Below, one piece after another: positions 30,401-38,948 of a stretch of DNA of 64,000 nt (within the stretch, counting starts at the first letter, position 1; each line of letters opens with the position of its first letter). Source of the DNA: Elusimicrobiota bacterium (GTDB taxonomy: Bacteria > Elusimicrobiota > Elusimicrobia > Elusimicrobiales > UBA9959); the NCBI GenBank assembly GCA_019135865.1, contig JAGVVD010000011.1:124001-188000 (forward strand). Reading direction: 5' to 3'. A model generated the notes under the pieces. It made no database searches. It had not been told where the DNA came from and was given only the letters and a program-made list of their open reading frames with translations. The position numbers and the translations under genes were made by a program.

Positions 30401-33400
30401 CCTGGCCCTGCTGGCCGGCGCCTGGACCCTTTCCGCGCGGGCCGGCTGGACCGCCTCCGTCCTGGTCTTCGCCCAGCTCTTCTTCCATTCGCTCCTGCAG
30501 TCCTTCACCTGGGTCTTCAACAGCCGCAGCCGCAAGGCCTCCTCTTCCGGCCAGCGGACCCGCGACATGCTCCGGATGGTGGCCAAGGCTTCGGTGCTGC
30601 CTTACAAAGCCTGGATCTCCCTGGACGCCGTCCTGCGCGCCTCCTACCGCATGCTCGTCTCGCGCCGCGGGCTCCTGGAGTGGACCTCCGCCCAGGCCGC
30701 CGGCGCGCGCGCCCGGTCCAAGGTGCCGGCCTTCCTCTCCTCGCTGTTCCTGCTGACCCTCCTGAGCGCCGCCGCCGGCTGCTGGCTCCTGGCCCGCCAC
30801 CCGTCCGGCTTCGGCGCGGCCCTCCCCTGGCTGGCACTGTGGGCCGCCTCGCCGCTGACCGGCTGGCTGCTGGTGCGCCGCCCGCCGGCGCGCCAGCCCC
30901 GCCTGGCGGTGTCCGCCGCCGACCGGCAGTTCCTCCGCGCCGTGGCGCGGCGCACCTGGCGCTATTTCACGGATTTCGTCGACGAGGAGAGCTCCTGGCT
31001 CCCGCCCGACAATTACCAGGACACCGAACCGGAGCAGCTGGCCATGCGCACCAGCCCGACCAATATAGGGCTCTACCTGGCCAGCGTCCTCTCCGCCCGC
31101 GACTTCGGCTACCTCACCGCCGACGGGGCCGTCGACAGGCTCTCGCTTACCATGGCCTCGGTGGACAAACTGGAGCGCTACGAGGGGCACCTGCTCAACT
31201 GGTACGACATCCGCACGCTGGAAGCGCTCAACCCGCGCTATGTCTCCACCGTGGACAGCGGCAATCTCCTGGCCTCGCTCTGGGCGCTGGCCCCGGGCCT
31301 GGGCGCGCTGGAGCGCGCGCCGCTGCTGGACGGGAGGGCCTTCGAAGGTCTGCGCGACGCCTGCGACATCCTGCGCCAGGCCCTGCGCGCCGGGGACTTC
31401 CCCGAGAACTCCTCCCGCGTGCTGGAGGAACTGCGAGACGCCTGCCGTTTCCCGCCGGAGCGGGCGGCCGACGCGCTGGTCCTGCTCAGGAGGATCGATA
31501 CCCTCGCGGGCGAGCTGTCCGCCAGGCTGAGCGCGCCCGCCGCCGGCGGGGCGCCGCGCCGCGCGGAACCCCCGGCCTCGGCCTGGGCCCGGGAACTGCG
31601 GGAGCAGTCCGCGGCCTGGCTCGCCCAGACCGGCCGCTACCTCGCCTGGCTGGAGGTGCTGGCCGAAAAGACCGCGGCCGAACTCTCCGCCCTGGAGCCG
31701 GCCGCCCAGGACGATTTCCGCCGGGCCCTGCGCCGCGCCCCTTCCCTGCTCGAACTCGCGGAGGGGGAAGTCCCCTGCGCGGCCCGCGTCCGCGCCATAC
31801 GCGAGCGCTCCCTGTCGGGCCCGCCGGCCCTGCTCGACTGGTGCGACCGTTTCCTGGCGGCTTTCGACAAGGCCAAGTGGCTGGCCGGCGAAACCCTGGC
31901 GCGGACGGAAAAGCTGCGCGCCTCGGTGCGCGCGCTCTCCGATTCCATCGACATGCGCTTCCTCTACGATCCCGGCCGTCGGCTCTTCTCCATCGGCTTC
32001 AATGTCTCGGAAGGCCGGCTGGACCGCGCCTTCTACGACCTGCTGGCCAGCGAGGCGCGCCTGGGCAGCTTCGTCGCCATCGCCCGCGGCGACCTGCACG
32101 TCGAGCACTGGTTCGCCATGAACCGCACCTACGGCTCCGTGGGAGAGCGCCGGGCGCTGCTCAGCTGGACCGGGACGATGTTCGAATACCTCATGCCGCT
32201 GCTCTTCCAGCGCTCGCACTCCAATTCCCTGCTGGACAAGGCCGCGCGCGAGGCCGTGGAGGTCCACATCGCCCACGGGCGCAGGCACGGCACCCCCTGG
32301 GGCGTCTCCGAATGCGCTTACGCCGACGTGGACAACCGCAAGACCTACCAGTACCAGGCCTTCGGCGTGCCGGAGCTGGGGCTCAAGCGCGGCCTGTCCG
32401 AGAAGCTGGTCATAGCGCCCTACGCCGCGCTGCTGGCCGCCGGCATAGCGCCCAGGGAAACGGTGGAGAACCTCCGCCGCCTGGCCGGGCTGGGCATGCT
32501 GGGCGAGCTCGGTTATTTCGAAGCGCTCGACTACAGCCGCGCGGACGGCGCCGGGGTGATAGTGCGGGCCTACATGGCGCATCACCAGGGCATGGGCTTC
32601 CTGTCGCTGGCCAATTTCATCAATAACGGTTCCCTCCGCCGCTATTTCAATTCCGACCCGCGCGTGCGCGCCGCCGAGCCGCTGCTCTACGAGCGCATCC
32701 CGGCCCTGCCCCCGCTCTACCATATCTCCACGCGGGAGCGCGTCTCGTCGGTGGCCGGCCTCGGCGAGCCCGCCCCCTCGGTCCGCCAGTTCGACACGCC
32801 GCATACCTCCGTGCCCAAGACCCAGCTGCTGTCCAACGGCCGCTACGGCCTGATGGTCACCAATACCGGCGGCGGCTACAGCCGCTGGGAGGACATCGAC
32901 ATCACCCGCTGGCGGTCGGACCGCACCCTCGACGACCAGGGTTCCTTCTGCTATATCCGCGAAGCCGGGGGCGACCGGCTCTGGTCCAATACCTACCAGC
33001 CGGTGCGCGGCAAGCCCGAGTCCTGCTCGGCCAATTTCATGCTGGACCGGGCGGTGTACCGCCGCGTCGAACACGGCATCGAGACCGGGACCGAGGTCAT
33101 CGTCGCGCCCGAGGACGACGCGGAGATCCGCCGGATAACGCTGATAAACCGCTCCGCGTCGGAACGCGTGCTGGAACTGACAAGTTACTTCGAGCTGGCG
33201 CTGGCGCCGCACGCCGCCGACCGCCAGCACCCGGCCTTCAGCAAACTCTTCGTCGAGACGGAGGCGCTGCCGGAGCAGCGCGCCCTGCTCGCCCGCCGCC
33301 GCCCGCGCGCCGAGGGGGAGCGGCCGGTCTACGCGGCCCACCGCTTCACGCTGGAGTCCCCGGCCGCCGGGGAACTGCGCTACGACACCGACCGCCGCCG

Positions 33401-36400
33401 CTTCATCGGCCGCGGCCGCACGCCGGCCCGCCCCATGGGCGCCCTGGGGGAGCCGGGCAACACCAGCGGCTTCGTCCTGGACCCCATCTTCAGCCTGCGC
33501 CAGGAAGTGACCCTGCCGCCCGGCGGGCGCGTCCAGGTCTCGCTGGTCCTGGCCGCCGGCTCTTCCCGCGAGCAGGTGGTGGCCGCCATGAACAAGTACG
33601 GCGACCCGCGCGCCATCGACAGGGCCATGGATTTCGCCTGGACCTCCGCCCAGCTGGAACTGCGCCTGCTGCGGGTGCAGCCCGACGACACGCGCCGCTT
33701 CCAGCAGCTGGCCGGCCACCTGCTCTATCCCAGCCCCGTCATGCGCAGCGCCGCCGACCGCCTGGCCAGGAACCGCAAGGGCCAGGCCGGCCTGTGGGCC
33801 TATTCCATCTCGGGCGACCTGCCCATCGCCCTGGTCTCCATCAGCGAAGCCCGGGACCTGACGCTGGTCCGCCAGCTGCTGCAGGCCCACGCCTACTGGC
33901 GCCTGCACGGCCTCAAGGCGGACCTGGTCATACTCAACGAGGAGCCCGGCGGCTACGAGCAGCCGCTGCGCGAGAAGCTCGAGCGCCTGGTCCAGGCCCA
34001 GTCCTCCGACGCCGGCGTGGAGAAGCCCGGCGGCGTCTACCTGCGCGGCGCCGGCCTCATCCCCGCCGAGGACCTCATCCTCCTGCGGGCGGCGGCCAGC
34101 GTGGTCCTGGTGGCCGCCAGGGGCTCCCTCGCCCACCAGCTGGGCGCCGCGCCCGAGACGGCCGAACTGCCCGCCCCCCTGGACGCGAACGGCGGCGGCC
34201 GCGAGCCGGCGGCCGCGCTGCCTTTCCTGGAACTGCCGTACTTCAACAGCCTGGGCGGCTTCACCGCCGACGGCCGCGAATACGCCGTCTACCTCGGCCC
34301 GGGCATCAACACCCCGATGCCCTGGGTCAACATCCTCTCCAACCCCTCCTTCGGCGCGCTGGTCAGCGAGACCGGCGCGGGCTTCGCCTGGCAGGGCAAC
34401 AGCCAGCGCAACCGCCTCACCCCCTGGTCCAACGACCCCGTGCTGGACCCGCCGTCGGAGGCCGTCTATATCCGCGACGAGGAAAGCGGGGCCTTCTGGA
34501 CGCCCACCGCCTCGCCGGTGCGCGAAGACTCGCCCTACCGCGCCAGGCACGGCGCCGGCTACACGGTCTTCGAACACAACAGCAACGGCATCGACCAGGA
34601 ACTGACGGTCTTCGTCCCCGTCGACGACCGCGGCGGCGAGCCGGTCAAGCTGCAGCGGCTGGCGCTCAGGAACTCCTCCGACCGCCCCCGCGAGCTCTCG
34701 GTCACCTACTACGCGGAATGGGCGCTCGGCGAATCCAGGGAAACCTCGCAGATGCACATCGTCACCGACTGGGACGAGGAGGCGGGAGCCCTGTTCGCCC
34801 GCAACCCTTTCAATCCCGCCTACGCGGAGACCACCGCCTTCGCGGCCCTGAGCGTGCCCGCCGCCAGCTACACCGGTGACCGCGGCGCCTTCATCGGCCG
34901 CAACCGCTCGCTGAGCGACCCCGCCGCCATGGAGCGCGTCAGCCTCTCGCATCGCACGGGCGCGGGCCGCGACCCCTGCGCCGCACTGCAGGCCACGGTG
35001 AAGCTCTCGCCCGGCGAGACCGCCGAGCTCACCTGCCTGCTCGGCCAGGCTTCCTCGCCGGCGGCCGCCCGCGCGCTGATAAAGACCTACCGCGCCGACC
35101 AGGCGGCGGAAGCCGCGCTGCGGCGGACCCGGGAGTGGTGGGACAAGCGGCTGGGCTCCGTCAAGGTGCGCACGCCCGAACTCTCCGCGGATTTCATGAT
35201 CAACCGCTGGCTGCCGTACCAGGTCCTCTCCTGCCGCCTCTGGGGACGCTCCGCCTTCTACCAGTCCGGCGGCGCCTTCGGCTTCCGCGACCAGTTGCAG
35301 GACGTGATGGCGCTGCTCTACGCCCACCCCGCCCTGGCCCGCGAGCACATACTGCGCGCGGCCGCCCGCCAGTTCAGGGAAGGCGACGTACAGCACTGGT
35401 GGCACCCGCCTGCCGGCGAGGGCGTCCGCTCGCGCATCTCCGACGACCTGCTCTGGCTCCCCTATGTCGCCGCCCGCTACGTAGCGGTGACGGGCGACGC
35501 CGCCATCCTCAAAGAGACAGTCCCTTTCCTGGAAGCCCCGCCCCTCGCCGAAGGCCAGGCCGAAGCCTACCAGGCGCCGGCGGTCTCCTCCGAGCGCGCC
35601 CCCCTGTTCGAACACTGCCGCCGCGCGGTGAAGCGCGCCATGACCTGGGGCGCCAACGGCCTGCCGCTCATGGGCGCCGGCGACTGGAACGACGGCATGA
35701 ACCTGGTCGGCGCCGGCGGCAAAGGCGAAAGCGTCTGGCTGGCCTGGTTCCTGGCCGACGTGCTCAAGTGCATGGCGGAAATGTCCGGCCTTCTCGGCGA
35801 CGACGCCGCCCGCCGCGAATACGAGCGGGAGCGCGCGGAGCTGGCGGCCCGGACGGAGAAATTCGCCTGGGACGGCGCCTGGTACCTGCGCGCCACCTTC
35901 GACGACGGCTCGCCGCTGGGCTCCAATACCTGCGCCGAGGCGAAGATCGATTCCCTGCCGCAGTCCTGGGCCCGGCTGAGCGGCGCCGCCGACCCTGAGC
36001 GCGCGGCCCGCGCTCTGGAAGCGGCCTGGGAGCGGCTCGTCCGCGAGGACGAAGGCCTGGTCCTGCTCTTCGAACCCCCGTTCGAGAAGGCCGAGCCTTC
36101 GCCCGGCTACATCAAGGGCTACCCGCCCGGCGTGCGCGAGAACGGCGGACAGTACACCCACGCCGCCGTCTGGCTGGCCATGGCCCTGGCGCGCGGCGGC
36201 GACGGCACCCGCGCGGCCGGGATCCTGCGGATGATAAACCCCTGCGAGCGCTCCCGCGACCCCGAGACGGCCTGGCGCTACGGCGCCGAGCCCTACGCGG
36301 TGGCGGCCGACATCTACCGCCTGCCCGGCAGGGTCGGCCACGGCGGCTGGTCCTGGTACACCGGCTCGGCGGCGTGGATGTACCGCGCCTGGGTTGAGGA

Positions 36401-36665
36401 GATACTCGGGCTGAAGGTGCGCGGGGAGAGCCTGGAGCTCGACCCCGTCATCCCCGCCGCCTGGGACGGCTTCGAACTGACCTACCGCCACGGCGAAGCC
36501 GTCTACGAGATCCGCGTCGAGAACCCCGGCCGCGTCGAGCGCGGCGTCGTCTCGGTGGAGCTGGACGGCCGCGTCCTGGAAGGCCGCGAGATAGCGCTCA
36601 GCCGCGACCTGGTCAAGCACCGCGTCGTGGTCCGCCTCGGCGGACCCGCCGCCCCTCTCAATTGA
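27477..36665 (+). CDS. ndvB: Cyclic beta-1,2-glucan synthase (NdvB/ChvB type)
   Basis: 3062 residues, slightly longer than the ~2800-2900 usual in rhizobia. N-terminal membrane pair (~46-70, 83-100), further helices near ~560-625, 965-1045 and 1085-1130. The GT84 glycosyltransferase block (~620-960) has FVITLDSDTQLPHDAARRLV and HRWVRGDFQIAGW. The glycoamylase-like middle carries EHWFAMNRTYG, FEYLMPLLF and MAHHQGMGFLSL. The C-terminal GH94 phosphorylase domain has GDWNDGMNLVG, EPYAVAADIYRLPG and GHGGWSWYTGSA. It builds, cyclises and trims periplasmic beta-1,2-glucans at the inner membrane from UDP-glucose. Its start has no clear ribosome site (GTAAAAAAC before the ATG). Confidence 0.93.
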   Translation: MDTPGILVSYFSRHEEALAAFARLRRKGYERAAWISKSPEGGVRTRDPFAWLRLAAAVATAVLFLALAEAAFVLPAAHPRSPGGKALFLSAALLALFFNFVWLRRSRFGVDRRLLKDHARWLTAGETVVLFQGPYETLHLPHAVLLAGKERPPVVCVLHPRRPAGDGEAAEEGDPGRFPLDAAQLEDHARRLAGRHRLAGGTPRDPELLRRLGRGLGLFRQACRELAAAYRLKLSPPLTSEWLLDNDHIFESNARDVRLNLPWRFYRQLPALSGGPDRGLPRIYGLARELSARADLHLDQASVLSYIRAYQSVTPLSIGELWAVPQMLRTALLENIQRLTLKAVAELREGELADFWANRLVTATRHDPDQLYAILAELTETHRRPGRHFALDLLDYLHDEESALAPVRAWLERSLGGSLAELTQRGKTARARDQISIGNAFNSLRLLSLIDWKECFEELSGVERVLRQDPAGVYPGMDFATRDRYRRAVEDLHRGSGRPQEEVAAAAVELARRAAGEPDAEPGAGHVGLYLIGDGREELARSLGCREAFRFRVLRWIYRNHTAVYFCGLGSLTAALILLALRLGLPGGAPAGLVPAAALLLLLPASQLALELFNYLVMRLLPPRTLPKMDFRASGIPDDCRTLVVVPMMLLDRATIDAEAEKLEVRYLANRENNLLFALYSDYRDAPQPHCEEDAPLLSAAVRRIEELDRRHGGGRFFLFHRERRWSESEQKFIGWERKRGKLEELNGLLDGTRPDAAELVRCGDPAGLSDIRFVITLDSDTQLPHDAARRLVETLAHPLNRARLDGEGRVVSGYGLIQPRVSPSLSSANGSPFSRLFSDGSGIDPYSNAVSDVYQDLSGEGSYHGKGIYDVRVFSRVLSGRFPEATLLSHDLIEGAHVRAGLASDIELFDESPQDYITYINRHHRWVRGDFQIAGWVTPSVPAAGGGRVPNSLSALNRWKIFDNLRRSLLPAAFLALLAGAWTLSARAGWTASVLVFAQLFFHSLLQSFTWVFNSRSRKASSSGQRTRDMLRMVAKASVLPYKAWISLDAVLRASYRMLVSRRGLLEWTSAQAAGARARSKVPAFLSSLFLLTLLSAAAGCWLLARHPSGFGAALPWLALWAASPLTGWLLVRRPPARQPRLAVSAADRQFLRAVARRTWRYFTDFVDEESSWLPPDNYQDTEPEQLAMRTSPTNIGLYLASVLSARDFGYLTADGAVDRLSLTMASVDKLERYEGHLLNWYDIRTLEALNPRYVSTVDSGNLLASLWALAPGLGALERAPLLDGRAFEGLRDACDILRQALRAGDFPENSSRVLEELRDACRFPPERAADALVLLRRIDTLAGELSARLSAPAAGGAPRRAEPPASAWARELREQSAAWLAQTGRYLAWLEVLAEKTAAELSALEPAAQDDFRRALRRAPSLLELAEGEVPCAARVRAIRERSLSGPPALLDWCDRFLAAFDKAKWLAGETLARTEKLRASVRALSDSIDMRFLYDPGRRLFSIGFNVSEGRLDRAFYDLLASEARLGSFVAIARGDLHVEHWFAMNRTYGSVGERRALLSWTGTMFEYLMPLLFQRSHSNSLLDKAAREAVEVHIAHGRRHGTPWGVSECAYADVDNRKTYQYQAFGVPELGLKRGLSEKLVIAPYAALLAAGIAPRETVENLRRLAGLGMLGELGYFEALDYSRADGAGVIVRAYMAHHQGMGFLSLANFINNGSLRRYFNSDPRVRAAEPLLYERIPALPPLYHISTRERVSSVAGLGEPAPSVRQFDTPHTSVPKTQLLSNGRYGLMVTNTGGGYSRWEDIDITRWRSDRTLDDQGSFCYIREAGGDRLWSNTYQPVRGKPESCSANFMLDRAVYRRVEHGIETGTEVIVAPEDDAEIRRITLINRSASERVLELTSYFELALAPHAADRQHPAFSKLFVETEALPEQRALLARRRPRAEGERPVYAAHRFTLESPAAGELRYDTDRRRFIGRGRTPARPMGALGEPGNTSGFVLDPIFSLRQEVTLPPGGRVQVSLVLAAGSSREQVVAAMNKYGDPRAIDRAMDFAWTSAQLELRLLRVQPDDTRRFQQLAGHLLYPSPVMRSAADRLARNRKGQAGLWAYSISGDLPIALVSISEARDLTLVRQLLQAHAYWRLHGLKADLVILNEEPGGYEQPLREKLERLVQAQSSDAGVEKPGGVYLRGAGLIPAEDLILLRAAASVVLVAARGSLAHQLGAAPETAELPAPLDANGGGREPAAALPFLELPYFNSLGGFTADGREYAVYLGPGINTPMPWVNILSNPSFGALVSETGAGFAWQGNSQRNRLTPWSNDPVLDPPSEAVYIRDEESGAFWTPTASPVREDSPYRARHGAGYTVFEHNSNGIDQELTVFVPVDDRGGEPVKLQRLALRNSSDRPRELSVTYYAEWALGESRETSQMHIVTDWDEEAGALFARNPFNPAYAETTAFAALSVPAASYTGDRGAFIGRNRSLSDPAAMERVSLSHRTGAGRDPCAALQATVKLSPGETAELTCLLGQASSPAAARALIKTYRADQAAEAALRRTREWWDKRLGSVKVRTPELSADFMINRWLPYQVLSCRLWGRSAFYQSGGAFGFRDQLQDVMALLYAHPALAREHILRAAARQFREGDVQHWWHPPAGEGVRSRISDDLLWLPYVAARYVAVTGDAAILKETVPFLEAPPLAEGQAEAYQAPAVSSERAPLFEHCRRAVKRAMTWGANGLPLMGAGDWNDGMNLVGAGGKGESVWLAWFLADVLKCMAEMSGLLGDDAARREYERERAELAARTEKFAWDGAWYLRATFDDGSPLGSNTCAEAKIDSLPQSWARLSGAADPERAARALEAAWERLVREDEGLVLLFEPPFEKAEPSPGYIKGYPPGVRENGGQYTHAAVWLAMALARGGDGTRAAGILRMINPCERSRDPETAWRYGAEPYAVAADIYRLPGRVGHGGWSWYTGSAAWMYRAWVEEILGLKVRGESLELDPVIPAAWDGFELTYRHGEAVYEIRVENPGRVERGVVSVELDGRVLEGREIALSRDLVKHRVVVRLGGPAAPLN

Positions 36666-36969
36666 GCGCGGCCGCCGCGCCCGGCCGCAGCCTGCGCGCG
36701 TTGCCCAGCCGCAGCGCTATCTCGATGAGGTCCAAGTCCGAGATCTCCGGCCAGCATTTGCCCGCCTCCAGCGCCTTCACCGTCGCGCCCTTCCTGTCGA
36801 AATAGATCCGCGCTATCGGGCTGCCGTGGTAATGCACCTCGTAGCCCGGCGCGCCGCCGCGCTTGAAGAAGTCGTTCCAGACCGGCGCGCGGTAGACATA
36901 GACCTCGCTGCCGTCGTTCTTCTCCGCCTTGAAACTCTCGCTCGCCCACTCTTTAAGCGTCCATCTCAT
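36658..36969 (-). CDS. Small protein of unknown function
   Basis: 103 residues, no signal peptide or membrane segment. Sequence EVYVYRAPVWNDFFKRGGAPGYEVHYHGSPIARIYF looks like a small antiparallel beta fold, followed by a helical DLDLIEIALRLGNARRL. No family recognised. GGGGGAAAC lies before the ATG. Its 3' end overlaps the last 8 bases of the convergent glucan synthase gene. Confidence 0.55.
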   Translation of the reverse strand: MRWTLKEWASESFKAEKNDGSEVYVYRAPVWNDFFKRGGAPGYEVHYHGSPIARIYFDRKGATVKALEAGKCWPEISDLDLIEIALRLGNARRLRPGAAAALN

Positions 36970-36998
36970 GTTTCCCCCTTACCGCATCGGATTCGCCC

Positions 36999-37062
36999 GG
37001 AAGCCCCACGAAATCGCGTAAATAGTGTAGAAGAGGGGCGCGACAGCGTAGTGTCGCGCCCC
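36999..37062. repeat. Dispersed repeat copy B with strong hairpin
   Basis: Matches copy A at 27339-27400 in its first half (GAAATCGCGTAAA) and ends in a perfect 11-bp stem: GGGGCGCGACA (37035-37045), loop GCGTAG, TGTCGCGCCCC (37052-37062). No T-run follows. It lies between the divergent 36658-36969 and 37154-37927 genes. Confidence 0.55.
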
Positions 37063-37087
37063 CCTTGCGCCCGCCCGCGCCGCTTTT

Positions 37088-37096
37088 TGATATTAT
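37088..37096 (+). promoter_or_regulatory. Extended -10 promoter of the 37154 gene
   Basis: TGATATTAT, an extended -10 with one change from TATAAT. About 50 bases of leader follow, with GGGGGAGG ending 6 bases before the ATG. Confidence 0.45.
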
Positions 37097-37153
37097 GAAC
37101 GGAACGCTCCGTCAGCGGCCGGTCCGGCGCTGAGACGACCAGGGGGAGGCAAA

Positions 37154-37927
37154 ATGCGGAATTATGCGGTCATGTTCCTTGTTTTAAGTGTTCCTTACTT
37201 TATCGCTCCGACAACGGCGTTCGCTTCTGAAAAAAGCCCCGGCAATGCCGGCGCGATAACCGAACCGGCGGCCGGGAATTCAGGGGGAAATGTCCGGGAC
37301 GCGGCGGGCGAAAAGCGGGAAGCCCGGCGGCTGATGCGCCGGAACAAGTTCTACCTCAAGTTGTACAAGCTCATCGATAGCGGCAAGACTAAAAAAGCCG
37401 AAAAGCTTCTGGAAAAATATGTCAGGGACGTCCCCGAGCGGAAGAACGACGAGGCTTATCTGGTCGCAAAGAGCAAGCTCGCCTACGCGAAGGGCGACTA
37501 TCAGTCGGCTTATGCCGAGGCTGATAAATACATAGCGGATATTGAAAAAGCCTTCGCGCCGCAAAAACCGTATGAGGTCTCTTTTAAGAACAAGAACGAG
37601 AAGGACAGCACGTTCCGCGCTTATATTCTCAGGTTCCAGGCCCTGTCCGGGATGCAGCGGCACGAGGAGGCCCTGGCCGATCTGGAGCGTGCGCAGCAGT
37701 TGACCGAGTCGCCGGAGCTATTGCGCGCGAAGACGTCCACTTTGCTCTGGCTGGGGAAATATGCCGAGGCCGCCGCCGCCGCGGACAAAGCCTACGGCAT
37801 GGATAAAAATATTTTTGTGTCCAGCTCCCATAGGGAACGCTATTGTCAACTCTTCAGCGGGCAGGGCTACTCTATTAAGGCATGCGCCGATCCCGCCGCG
37901 GCCGCTGAAGGAAAGACCGCGGACTAA
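37154..37927 (+). CDS. Exported TPR-like protein
   Basis: 257 residues with a strong ribosome site (GGGGGAGG). Signal peptide ~1-24 (YAVMFLVLSVPYFIAPTTAFA). The mature part has a short Gly/Asn/Ala-rich linker and then helical repeats of TPR type: KAEKLLEKYVRDVPE, AKGDYQSAYAEADKYI, MQRHEEALADLERAQQL and WLGKYAEAAAAADKAYG. A C-terminal Cys pair is near the end. Codon use is less GC-biased than in the genes to the left, which marks the start of the lower-GC island. Periplasmic scaffold role is inference. Confidence 0.65.
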   Translation: MRNYAVMFLVLSVPYFIAPTTAFASEKSPGNAGAITEPAAGNSGGNVRDAAGEKREARRLMRRNKFYLKLYKLIDSGKTKKAEKLLEKYVRDVPERKNDEAYLVAKSKLAYAKGDYQSAYAEADKYIADIEKAFAPQKPYEVSFKNKNEKDSTFRAYILRFQALSGMQRHEEALADLERAQQLTESPELLRAKTSTLLWLGKYAEAAAAADKAYGMDKNIFVSSSHRERYCQLFSGQGYSIKACADPAAAAEGKTAD

Positions 37928-37939
37928 AGGCGGCTTCCG

Positions 37940-38239
37940 CTATTTCTTCAGGTAGGTCTTGACCCGTTCGATCACCGCCGCCTTCAGGTCGGGCGGCGAG
38001 ACCACCCGTATATAAGGAAGGAATTTAAGTATATTGGGAAGCGCCTCGTTGGGGTGGCTGATGCGGCATTCCACCGAAAAGGACGACGGGCCCTTCTTCC
38101 CTATCTTCTGCTGCGGGAAATAATCGCAGGCCTCGAAATAATCGCGCACCGTGTTATCGGCCTCCAGTACGACATTCACCGGCGACTGCGTGCCGAACCA
38201 GATGTTCCGCGCATTGCGTCCGGTCGCGGTGGAGTTCAA
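37940..38239 (-). pseudogene. WYL-domain regulator, 3' fragment (direct-repeat copy 1)
   Basis: Only the C-terminal ~90 residues of a WYL-family transcriptional regulator remain: NARNIWFGTQSPVNVVLEAD through LPYIRVVSPPDLKAAVIERV. The HTH and the core WYL fold are absent. The matching stretch at 46437-46715 has the same orientation and exactly the same length (279 bases up to the shared breakpoint GCATTGCG). The 114 bases next to the breakpoint are identical in both copies. Unlikely to be a functional regulator; the Met-initiated start is arbitrary. Confidence 0.8.
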
Positions 38240-38379
38240 AGTCGGGGAGTTCCCGCCGGAGCATGCGGGCGGGCCGCAGATCCTGTCCGGCGGCGCTTGG
38301 CGCCGTGGTTAAAACCGCGGATGAGGATATATAAAAGAATCGCCCGGAGTAAAGAGAATCGCGGCGGTTCGGGGGGGCT

Positions 38380-38727
38380 TTATTCCCTGCGCGTTTTGTA
38401 CGGCCGCAGTGTTTCGCGGATGATCCGGTAAGCGCGCTTCTGCTGTTCGACCGGCCTGTCGCGCAGTATGCCGGCTATCTTGCCCTCCCAGGAAGAGGGG
38501 GTGTATTTCACCGGCGGTTCGCTTAACAGGTCCGAAATCTTCGCCTTGAGCGCGAGGGAGATCTTTCGCAGCGTTTCCAGGCTGATCTTCTTCGTTCCGC
38601 GCTCTATCTGGCCGATATAGCTGGGATGAAGGCCGGAGCGCTCGCCGAGTTCTTCCTGCGACCAGCCGTGCGCCAGCCGGCGGCTTTTTACGGCCGCGCC
38701 CATCGCGGCATAGATGTTTTTCTCCAT
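38380..38727 (-). CDS. XRE/Cro-family HTH transcriptional regulator
   Basis: 115 residues. Canonical helix-turn-helix at ~10-63: GAAVKSRRLAHGWSQEELGERSG, SYIGQIERGTKKISLETLRKISLALK. A short C-terminal tail (~70-115) of charged helices follows and may mediate dimerisation. It is divergent from the outer-membrane protein gene at 38949. A perfect 9-bp inverted repeat at 38776-38800 between them is a candidate operator. It may repress itself and the barrel gene; this is inferred from layout. Confidence 0.88.
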   Translation of the reverse strand: MEKNIYAAMGAAVKSRRLAHGWSQEELGERSGLHPSYIGQIERGTKKISLETLRKISLALKAKISDLLSEPPVKYTPSSWEGKIAGILRDRPVEQQKRAYRIIRETLRPYKTRRE

Positions 38728-38775
38728 AGGTTCGAATATATCTTAGCCTCAAACGGAGGGGTGCTCCAGAGTTTT

Positions 38776-38800
38776 TAAGGTTTTTATTTATAAAACCTTA
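38776..38800. promoter_or_regulatory. Candidate operator (inverted repeat)
   Basis: TAAGGTTTT, 7-base spacer, AAAACCTTA. It ends 5 bases before the -35 of the promoter at 38806-38834 and 49 bases before the XRE gene start. This is a suitable place for the XRE protein to bind. Confidence 0.5.
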
Positions 38801-38805
38801 TAGTA

Positions 38806-38834
38806 TTGACTTGTTTCGCGCTTATTGCTATAAA
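38806..38834 (+). promoter_or_regulatory. Sigma-70-type promoter of the barrel gene
   Basis: TTGACT (38806-38811), 17-base spacer ending in TGC, TATAAA (38829-38834). The start of transcription would be near 38841, leaving ~108 bases of leader. Confidence 0.7.
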
Positions 38835-38887
38835 ATCTGCGTTCCCGGGGATTTGGGTCTGCTTCCTGCGTATCACTGCGCTCCGGG

Positions 38888-38908
38888 CGGCGGCTTTGCC
38901 GCCGTTTT
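38888..38908 (+). terminator. Terminator-like hairpin in the leader (possible attenuator)
   Basis: CGGCGGC, loop TTT, GCCGCCG, then TTTT. It sits about 50 bases into the predicted transcript and 41 bases before the barrel gene start, so it could terminate early and attenuate expression. Confidence 0.5.
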
Positions 38909-38948
38909 GTAATAGCTGTTCAGGTAATCTTGACGTAAGGGGATACTA

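Noticed and set aside
27575-32626. 1683-residue plus-strand frame overlapping the glucan synthase
   Set aside because: A shifted-frame shadow made of Arg/Pro/Ala runs. The overlapping 3062-residue frame has all GT84/GH94 motifs.
30339-36620. 2093-residue minus-strand frame
   Set aside because: Antisense shadow of the cyclic glucan synthase; no motif and an Arg/Gly/Ala/Val-rich composition.
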